Shown in pieces: positions 1 through 4,185 of a DNA stretch of 6,177 nucleotides. The stretch spans positions 1 through 6,177 of the forward strand of contig URYA01000100.1 of the NCBI GenBank assembly GCA_900551975.1, written 5' to 3'. The translations under genes and the position numbers were made by a program. The stretch comes from an uncultured Collinsella sp. (lineage in GTDB: Bacteria > Actinomycetota > Coriobacteriia > Coriobacteriales > Coriobacteriaceae). Under the pieces are notes generated by a model that was not told the origin of the DNA, ran no database searches, and worked only from the letters and a program-made list of their open reading frames with translations. Within the stretch, counting starts at the first letter, position 1, and each line of letters begins with the position of its first letter.

Positions 1-500
1 CCTACGACTTGCTGGAGCAGGTTGCGGGCCGCGCCGGCCGCGGCGATCGCCCCGGTGAGGTGATCATCCAGACCTACCTGCCCGAAGATCCGGTCATTCG
101 CGCCGTCGCCGAGCACGACCGCTCGATCTTTACCGTCTACGACCTGGACCAGCGCCGCGACGCCCTGTATCCGCCGTTTGTTCGCCTGGTCAACATTTTG
201 GTGTGGTCGGCGAACCGAGACGACGCGCAGAACTACATCGGACGTATCGCAAAGCTTCTTAAGCGCCGCTGGCATGCCGCCGCGCCCGACTTTTTGCGGG
301 CGGGGAGTGCCGTGCCGCAGGTGCTGGGCCCGGCTTCGTGTGTAATCGAGAGAGCCAAGGACCGTTACCGCTTCCATCTGCTTGTGAAGTCGCCCGTGGG
401 GTACCATGTCTCTGATGATATCGATGCCTGCCTCAAAGAGGTGGGTTCTGTGCGCGGCGTGAGCGTGAGCGTTGACGTCGACGCCTATGATTTGATGTAA
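1..500 (+). CDS. priA: Primosomal helicase PriA, C-terminal part (5' end outside window)
   Basis: PriA is a superfamily 2 DNA helicase that recognises stalled or repaired replication forks and starts reloading of the replicative helicase. Only about the last 166 residues are visible. The reading frame is open from base 3 (Tyr-Asp-Leu-Leu) and there is no true start in the window; the TTG at 9 is an internal Leu. Seen directly: helicase motif VI QVAGRAGRGDRPGEV near the left edge, then the C-terminal region with DALYPPFVRLVNI and, near the end, LGPASCVIERAKDRYRFHLL, the usual PriA C-terminal signature (GP..A.I.R...RYR). The stop is TAA at 498-500. The zinc-binding cysteines and the Walker motifs of PriA lie upstream of the window. 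The next gene, def, begins 18 bp after the stop, so the two are probably cotranscribed. Identity is confident; completeness of the gene cannot be judged. Confidence 0.95.
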   Translation, partial: YDLLEQVAGRAGRGDRPGEVIIQTYLPEDPVIRAVAEHDRSIFTVYDLDQRRDALYPPFVRLVNILVWSANRDDAQNYIGRIAKLLKRRWHAAAPDFLRAGSAVPQVLGPASCVIERAKDRYRFHLLVKSPVGYHVSDDIDACLKEVGSVRGVSVSVDVDAYDLM

Positions 501-506
501 CAACCC

Positions 507-512
507 GAAAGG
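507..512 (+). promoter_or_regulatory. Ribosome binding site deciding the def start
   Basis: GAAAGG at 507-512 touches the first ATG (513) with no spacer but lies 6 bases before the second in-frame ATG (519). This favours initiation at 519. Confidence 0.65.
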
Positions 513-518
513 ATGGCC

Positions 519-1055
519 ATGGAAGCCAACGGAATCGTACTGTCGCCCGACCCTCGTCTGCGTCAGGAGTGCGCCGTCATCGAGGAGATCACCCCGGCGA
601 TCGAGGCACTCGCCGAGAAGATGAAGAAGATGATGTTCGAGAACGGCGGCTGCGGCCTGGCGGCCCCGCAGATTGGCGAGCTCATTCAGCTCGTCACCAT
701 CGACTGCGACTACAGCGACAAGAACGACTATGATCCGTACGTGCTTATCAATCCCGTGATTGTTGAGCAGAGCGATCATCTGGTGCCGTTTAGCGAGGGC
801 TGCCTTTCCATCCCCGGCATTAGCTGCGAGATCGAGCGTCCCGACCATGTCGTCGTCGAGGCATACGACTTGGATGCCAACCTGATTCGCTATGAGGCCT
901 CGGGCGACCTGTTCTGCGTGTGCCTACAGCACGAGATCGATCACCTGCACGGCAACACCATGTTCGAGCGACTGAAGCCGATGCAGAGGCTCAAAGCAGT
1001 CAAGGAGTACCAGGACGCCCTGGCCCGCGGCGCTCGACCGGGCGAGACCGAATAG
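519..1055 (+). CDS. def: Peptide deformylase
   Basis: Removes the N-formyl group from the first methionine of nascent proteins at the ribosome exit. It is a metal (usually Fe2+) hydrolase. With the start at 519 the protein has 178 residues, normal for the family; an in-frame ATG at 513 would add two. All three family motifs are intact: motif I GCGLAAPQIG (about residues 44-53), motif II EGCLS (93-97, metal ligand Cys95) and motif III QHEIDH (137-142, metal ligands His138 and His142, catalytic Glu139). The N-terminal PDPRLRQEC segment is also typical. It follows priA by 18 bp, with fmt downstream, so deformylation and formylation genes are neighbours as in many bacteria. Codons mostly end in C or G, unlike fmt. 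The long palindrome starts 11 bp after the stop and probably marks the end of the priA-def transcript or stabilises its 3' end; that is inference. Confidence 0.96.
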   Translation: MEANGIVLSPDPRLRQECAVIEEITPAIEALAEKMKKMMFENGGCGLAAPQIGELIQLVTIDCDYSDKNDYDPYVLINPVIVEQSDHLVPFSEGCLSIPGISCEIERPDHVVVEAYDLDANLIRYEASGDLFCVCLQHEIDHLHGNTMFERLKPMQRLKAVKEYQDALARGARPGETE

Positions 1056-1066
1056 GTTAATTGTCC

Positions 1067-1168
1067 GTCCCTGGGATGGGGCCCACACATATCATCCCGT
1101 GCTCAAACATTCTCGCTGCGCTGCGAAACTGCGCGCGGGACGATATGTGTGGGCCCCATCCCAGGGAC
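1067..1168. repeat. 102-bp near-perfect palindrome (33-bp arms) after def
   Basis: The left arm 1067-1099 begins GTCCCTGGGATGGGGCCCAC. The right arm 1136-1168 is its reverse complement at 32 of 33 positions. The arms are separated by 36 bases (1100-1135), which contain further partial pairing (TCGC at 1113-1116 with GCGA at 1123-1126). The only mismatch is A1094 against C1141; in an RNA copied from the - strand it would be a U-G wobble, in a + RNA an A-C mismatch. No T-run follows on either strand, so it is not a classical intrinsic terminator. Length and near-identity suggest a dispersed palindromic (REP- or MITE-like) element, or a cruciform or RNA hairpin that blocks 3' exonucleases. The structure is certain; its function is not known. 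Confidence 0.9.
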
Positions 1169-1257
1169 TACGTTGTCGCTCTTCGTTTCGCCCGGGTGCC
1201 GTCGGGCCAGGGAGGGGCGTCTTCGCTGATAGGTGCTTTGTTGGGAGGGCTGCTTTT

Positions 1258-1350
1258 ATGCGGCTCTTTCTTTGGTTTTGGGTATATTTGTTTTTGTTGA
1301 AATGTTATTGCGGATGGGCTGGTGACTTGGCTTTCCGCCGCTATTTGTAG
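1258..1350 (+). CDS. Possible small hydrophobic protein or leader peptide (30 aa)
   Basis: ATG at 1258 opens a 30-codon frame ending in TAG at 1348-1350. GGGAGGG at 1243-1249 lies 8 bases upstream, a good ribosome binding site position. The predicted peptide starts MRLFLWFWVYLFLLKCYCGW. It has a basic Arg at position 2, about 12 hydrophobic residues, then Lys and a CYC motif, with three Trp in 30 residues. It could be a tiny membrane peptide, or a leader peptide, since its stop overlaps a small hairpin directly before the fmt ribosome binding site. The region is T-rich, and T-rich DNA readily encodes Phe, Leu, Trp and Cys by chance, so it may be no gene at all. I recognise no family. Confidence 0.2.
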   Translation: MRLFLWFWVYLFLLKCYCGWAGDLAFRRYL

Positions 1351-1361
1351 CCGTCTCGGCT
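1349..1361 (+). other. Small hairpin between the 30-codon ORF and fmt
   Basis: AGCCG (1349-1353), loop TCT, CGGCT (1357-1361) form a perfect 5-bp stem followed by TTGGTT. It is too short and the T-run too poor for a confident terminator. Its place between the stop of the small ORF and the fmt ribosome binding site would suit an attenuator-like element, but this is speculation. Confidence 0.25.
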
Positions 1362-1367
1362 TTGGTT

Positions 1368-1375
1368 GAGGGGAG
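1368..1375 (+). promoter_or_regulatory. Ribosome binding site of fmt
   Basis: GAGGGGAG, 9 bases before the ATG at 1385. It fixes the start that gives the conserved N-terminus MRIVFMGTPDFAVPSL. Confidence 0.75.
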
Positions 1376-1384
1376 ACGTTCTTT

Positions 1385-2305
1385 ATGCGTATTGTGTTTA
1401 TGGGTACGCCTGATTTTGCTGTGCCTTCGCTGGTTTCGCTTGTTGAGGCTGGTAACGAGATTGCGCTTGTTGTTACTCGTTCTGATGCTGTTCGTGGGCG
1501 TGGTAAAAAGTTGGAGCCGTCTCCTGTTAAGGCTAAGACGCTTGAGCTGGGGTTGCCGGTCGTTGAGGCAAATCGTATGACGCCGGAGGTAGTTGAGGCG
1601 CTCCAGGCTGCAGATGCCGATATTTTCTGTGTGGCTGCCTATGGCTGCATTTTGCCCGATGAGGTGCTGCAAATGGCGCCGCTCGGCATTGTGAATGTTC
1701 ATGCGTCCTTGTTGCCTCGTTGGCGTGGCGCTGCTCCTATTCAGCGTGCCATTCTTGCTGGTGACGAGGTTGCTGGCGTCTCTATTATGCGCATCGGGCA
1801 TGGCGTCGATACTGGTGCTTATTGTGCTCAGGCCTCGACCTCGGTTGCCGGTAAGCATGCCGAGGCGCTCACGATGGAGCTTGGCGTGCTTGGTGGCAAG
1901 CTGCTGGCTGACACGCTTCCTTCGCTTGCCGACGGCACTGCTGTTTGGACTGAGCAGGATGAGTCGCTCGTTACCCATGCTGCCAAGATTTCTAAGCAGG
2001 AGATGCGTCTGGATCCGCAGATGGCGGCGCTCGATTGCGCGCGTCATGTGCTTGCTTCGTCCGATACCGCGCCTGCTCGTTGCGTGATTGCCGGCAAGAC
2101 CGTGCGCGTGCTCGATGCTGCGCCGGCTGATGTGTCGCTTGGCGAGGGTCAGGTTCTCGTTAAGGCCAAGCGTGTTTACCTCGGCCTTTCCGATGGCTCG
2201 GTTGAGTTGCTCGAGGTTAAGCCCGATGGTAAGCGTGCTATGGCCGCTTCTGCTTGGGCTGCTGGCCTGCAAGGCGCCGATCTTATCTGGGGTGTTTTGT
2301 CATGA
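1385..2305 (+). CDS. fmt: Methionyl-tRNA formyltransferase
   Basis: Transfers a formyl group from 10-formyl-tetrahydrofolate to Met on initiator tRNA in the cytoplasm, producing the fMet-tRNA that starts translation. It has 306 residues, close to the usual 310-315. The N-terminal Rossmann-like formyltransferase domain opens with MRIVFMGTPDFAVPSL. The basic loop that contacts the tRNA acceptor stem is RGRGKKLEPSPVK (about 37-49). The catalytic core is NVHASLLPRWRGAAPI (104-119) with Asn104 and His106, completed by Asp142 in GVDTG. The C-terminal tRNA-binding domain ends with the family segment KPDGKRAMAASAW (279-291). The usual NPWPGA-like motif of that domain is not recognisable and is replaced around residues 225-233 by SSDTAPARC. 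The stop overlaps the rsmB start. Codon use is strikingly T-ending (CGT, GCT, GTT, ATT), unlike priA, def and the - strand genes. Identity is secure. Confidence 0.96.
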   Translation: MRIVFMGTPDFAVPSLVSLVEAGNEIALVVTRSDAVRGRGKKLEPSPVKAKTLELGLPVVEANRMTPEVVEALQAADADIFCVAAYGCILPDEVLQMAPLGIVNVHASLLPRWRGAAPIQRAILAGDEVAGVSIMRIGHGVDTGAYCAQASTSVAGKHAEALTMELGVLGGKLLADTLPSLADGTAVWTEQDESLVTHAAKISKQEMRLDPQMAALDCARHVLASSDTAPARCVIAGKTVRVLDAAPADVSLGEGQVLVKAKRVYLGLSDGSVELLEVKPDGKRAMAASAWAAGLQGADLIWGVLS

Positions 2306-3702
2306 GCAAGCTGTCTCCCGCACGCAAGCTTGCGCTCGATGTGCTAATGGAGGCCGATCGCCGCGGTATGTATGCGCGTGACGTGCTGTCCTCTCGCGCA
2401 TCGGCCAAGGCTATTGACCAGCGTGATTCCGCTTTTGCCGCCCGCTTGGCGCTGGGTGTTGCCGCCACGCAGGGTATTTTGGACGAGCTGCTCGATCAGT
2501 TTCTCGATAAGCCTAAAAAGGTTGCGCCGCGTGTTCGCATGGCGCTTCGTATCTCGGCTTTTGAGATGCTCTATCTGCATACGCCGGGCCGCGTTGCTGT
2601 GAGCCAGGGTGTTGAGTTGGTGCGCAGTGGTGCTAAGTCTGCCGCTGGCCTTGCCAACGCCGTGCTGCACAAGGTCGCGGATAACGTTGAGGACTTTGCC
2701 ACGGCATCCGATGCGGATGAGTCTGAGCGTCGTCTGGTTCGCCTGTCACGCCTGATGGGTCTGCCGCGTTGGCTTTGCGCTCGTATTATGGCGTCGTTCG
2801 ATTCGCCTGAGGGAGCGCTCAACTTTGCCGGCAATCTGGCGCCTGCGCCGCTGGCTCTGCACGAGAACGCCTTTGCGACAAAGCCCGATCCGTATATCTC
2901 ACAGCTCGTCGCGCCTGTCTTCCCGGGCTGCCATGCCCCGGTTGATGCCCAGGTTACCGTTGCTTCGGGTGTGTTTGAGCGTGCGGCTGCGGTGGCATCT
3001 GACCTCAACGCGCAGCTTATCGCCACAGCTGCCACGCGCCCTGGAAGCTGCCTTGAGATTGGTGCCGGTCGTGGCACCAAGACCTATGTGATGATGTGCC
3101 AGGCCAAGCGCGCCGGTTATGAGCGTCAACATACCGCTCTCGATCTGCACGACCGCAAGTGCGACCAGAATCTCGCACGCCTACATAAGGCCGGTATTCA
3201 GGGCGTTCGTACGGTTTCGGGTGATGCTTGCGAGCTTGATGAGGTTCTCACATCGTTTGATGCCATGCTTGGCGAGCCGGTTAAATTCGACACGGTCTTT
3301 ATCGATGCACCGTGCTCGGGCACCGGAACCATGCGTCGTCATCCCGAGATCCCGTGGCGCCTAATTGAGAATGACGTTACGACCGAGTTGCCCAAACTGC
3401 AGTTGATGATGCTCAAGGAAGCAGCCGCGCGCGTGGCTGCCGGCGGCGAGCTCATTTATGCGACGTGCTCGGTCTTCGACGAGGAGAACACACAGGTGGT
3501 GGACGCGTTCCTTGCTTCTCCCGAGGGTGCCGGCTTTAGCGTGGCGCCGCTTTCCAAAGCACAGATTCTGCAACTCCCCGAGTTCGATCAGGCCAAGAAG
3601 CTCGTTTCCGTACGCCAGAACGATCGAGGCCTCTTCCAAAGTGTGCCGGTAAACGCCGACTCCTACGACGGCCACTTCTGCGCCCGCCTGATCCACAAGT
3701 AA
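2302..3702 (+). CDS. rsmB: 16S rRNA (cytosine-967-C5)-methyltransferase RsmB
   Basis: SAM-dependent enzyme of the Fmu/Sun/NOL1 family that methylates C5 of a small-subunit rRNA cytosine (C967 in E. coli). I chose ATG 2302 (MSKLSPARKLALDVL), which overlaps the fmt stop as ATGA. GGGG at 2289-2292 is a weak ribosome binding site, and translational coupling to fmt is likely. An open frame extends upstream to 2254 but runs inside fmt. With this start the protein has 466 residues. Residues about 1-130 form the NusB-like RNA-binding domain (PARKLALDVLMEADR, ISAFEMLYL, GLANAVLHK). The methyltransferase domain follows: motif I LEIGAGRGTKT near 251, motif IV FIDAPCSGTGTMRRHPEI with Cys338, and motif VI IYATCSVFDEENT with Cys389. 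These are the two cysteines of m5C RNA methyltransferases; the motif VI one is the nucleophile in this family. Motif I differs from the usual DLCAAPGGKT. Codons shift from T-ending early in the gene to C-ending late. The specific site is inferred from family. Confidence 0.92.
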   Translation: MSKLSPARKLALDVLMEADRRGMYARDVLSSRASAKAIDQRDSAFAARLALGVAATQGILDELLDQFLDKPKKVAPRVRMALRISAFEMLYLHTPGRVAVSQGVELVRSGAKSAAGLANAVLHKVADNVEDFATASDADESERRLVRLSRLMGLPRWLCARIMASFDSPEGALNFAGNLAPAPLALHENAFATKPDPYISQLVAPVFPGCHAPVDAQVTVASGVFERAAAVASDLNAQLIATAATRPGSCLEIGAGRGTKTYVMMCQAKRAGYERQHTALDLHDRKCDQNLARLHKAGIQGVRTVSGDACELDEVLTSFDAMLGEPVKFDTVFIDAPCSGTGTMRRHPEIPWRLIENDVTTELPKLQLMMLKEAAARVAAGGELIYATCSVFDEENTQVVDAFLASPEGAGFSVAPLSKAQILQLPEFDQAKKLVSVRQNDRGLFQSVPVNADSYDGHFCARLIHK

Positions 3703-3708
3703 CGACTA

Positions 3709-3775
3709 AGTTGCGGTGAAATAGGGATTGAATAGCGGCTTCTCCCTGCCAAACAGTCCTTATTTCACCGCAACT
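3709..3775. repeat. 67-bp palindrome (22-bp arms) directly after rsmB
   Basis: The outer 15 bases of the left arm (3709-3723, AGTTGCGGTGAAATA) are perfectly complementary to 3761-3775. Pairing continues inward through 3724-3730 with 3754-3760, where the only two departures (G3724/T3760 and T3728/G3756) are G-U wobbles in a + strand RNA. This gives a 22-bp RNA stem with a 23-base loop (3731-3753) that can add a GGC/GCC pairing. It starts 6 bp after the rsmB stop. No T-run follows on either strand, so it is not a standard intrinsic terminator, though it may protect or end the fmt-rsmB transcript. It is unrelated in sequence to the palindrome at 1067-1168. A dispersed palindromic repeat family is a possibility I could not test. 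Confidence 0.88.
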
Positions 3776-3787
3776 CACAAGGAAACC

Positions 3788-3810
3788 TGGGTAGCTTAAT
3801 TAACTACCCA
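3788..3810. repeat. 7-bp inverted repeat with TTAATTAA loop
   Basis: TGGGTAG (3788-3794) and CTACCCA (3804-3810) are perfectly complementary around a 9-base loop, CTTAATTAA. On the - strand the stem is followed by GGTTTCC, on the + strand by TAGAGC, so terminator character is weak. It may be an auxiliary transcription end signal or a palindromic protein site between the convergent genes. Confidence 0.5.
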
Positions 3811-3824
3811 TAGAGCAAAGAAAT

Positions 3825-3854
3825 AGCCCCGTGATCGGTGTCGGTCGCGGGGCT
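3825..3854 (-). terminator. Probable (bidirectional) terminator between rsmB and the zinc-ribbon gene
   Basis: AGCCCCG (3825-3831) pairs with CGGGGCT (3848-3854) around a 16-base loop. Read on the - strand, the stem begins 10 bp after the stop of the zinc-ribbon gene and is followed by ATTTCTTTG, a moderate T-tract. Read on the + strand it is preceded by AAAGAAAT and followed by GCTTGGTTTCT, so it may also stop rsmB transcription. The large loop and imperfect T-tracts limit confidence. Confidence 0.6.
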
Positions 3855-3863
3855 GCTTGGTTT

Positions 3864-4097
3864 CTAGTGGCTGTGCGGGCAGTTAGCGCAGCCGCTTGTG
3901 GCGCTGGTGCTGGAGCCGCCGCTTCGCTGGTCGGTGTTGTAGAAACCGCTACCCTCAAACTTGATGCCGCTGGCCGAGAACGTCTTGGCCGCCGGGGCGC
4001 CGCAGCTCGGGCAAACGACCTCGGGGGTCTCGGACATGGGATGCTCAACCTCAAACACGTTGCCGCAGCTCGAGCACTTGTAATCGTAGCGCGCCAT
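3864..4097 (-). CDS. FmdB-family small zinc-ribbon protein
   Basis: A 77-residue protein starting MARYDYKCSSCGNVFEVEHP. It matches the FmdB/putative regulatory zinc-ribbon family (CxxC_CxxC type), named after a protein linked to amide-utilisation genes in Methylophilus; the molecular role is generally unknown. Cys8, Cys11, Cys29 and Cys32 form the expected zinc site. The following segment SGIKFEGSGFYNTD is also typical of the family. After a Gly/Ser/Thr-rich linker (59-69) the protein ends GCANCPHSH, which adds Cys70, Cys73, His75 and His77, enough for a second metal site. The start is supported by AAAAGGAAGT directly upstream on the - strand. It lies downstream of the glucanotransferase gene on the same strand but is separated from it by a strong hairpin, so it may have its own expression. 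Nothing in the window ties it to starch metabolism. Confidence 0.85.
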   Translation of the reverse strand: MARYDYKCSSCGNVFEVEHPMSETPEVVCPSCGAPAAKTFSASGIKFEGSGFYNTDQRSGGSSTSATSGCANCPHSH

Positions 4098-4119
4098 AAT
4101 ACTTCCTTTTCAGCACAAA

Positions 4120-4141
4120 GCGGGCAGATTACTCTGCCCGC
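4120..4141 (-). terminator. GUAA-loop hairpin downstream of the glucanotransferase gene
   Basis: On the - strand GCGGGCAGA, loop GTAA, TCTGCCCGC form a perfect 9-bp GC-rich stem with a GNRA-type tetraloop, followed by TTTGTG. It lies 44 bp after the glucanotransferase stop and only about 9 bases before the ribosome binding site of the zinc-ribbon gene. It is probably an intrinsic terminator with a short T-tract. It could instead be a leaky or processing hairpin that lowers expression of the downstream gene. I found no convincing promoter between 4142 and 4185. Confidence 0.6.
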
Positions 4142-4185
4142 AAAAATTCAAACGTCTGTAACTGTACCCTATATCGGGGGTTTTA

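Larger units (their letters stand above)
1056..1384. other. def-fmt intergenic region (329 bp)
   Basis: This gap contains, in order: the 102-bp palindrome (1067-1168); a GC-rich stretch with a weak 5-bp inverted repeat (GCCCG at 1190-1194, CGGGC at 1203-1207); a purine-rich GGGAGGG at 1243-1249 preceding a possible 30-codon ORF (1258-1350); a very T-rich stretch (about 1251-1310); a small hairpin at 1349-1361; and the fmt ribosome binding site at 1368-1375. TATATT at 1283-1288 resembles a -10 box, but I found no matching -35 at a normal distance, so I do not call a promoter. If the palindrome stops transcription from priA-def, a promoter for fmt-rsmB should lie between about 1170 and 1380. 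Confidence 0.6.

Noticed and set aside
1067..1168. Considered as an intrinsic terminator for def
   Set aside because: The stem is far longer than usual and neither side carries a T-run. I record it as a palindromic repeat with possible 3'-end function.
1061..1177. TTGTC at 1061-1065 and 1173-1177 as a target-site duplication of the first palindrome
   Set aside because: The copies are not directly against the arms (1 and 4 bases away) and five bases are too few to support the claim.
1283..1288. TATATT as a -10 box for fmt
   Set aside because: No -35-like hexamer at 16-18 bp and no extended -10 TGn; the surrounding DNA is simply T-rich.
1061..1300. 79-codon + strand frame running through the long palindrome
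   Set aside because: It uses a non-ATG start, is composed mostly of the palindrome arms and loop, has no convincing ribosome binding site, and is better explained as non-coding.
1256..2272. 338-codon open frame on the - strand antisense to fmt
   Set aside because: It lies wholly opposite the well-supported fmt gene. Its translation is low-complexity in Arg, Asn, His and Ser, with no recognisable motif, as expected from the mirror of T-ending fmt codons.
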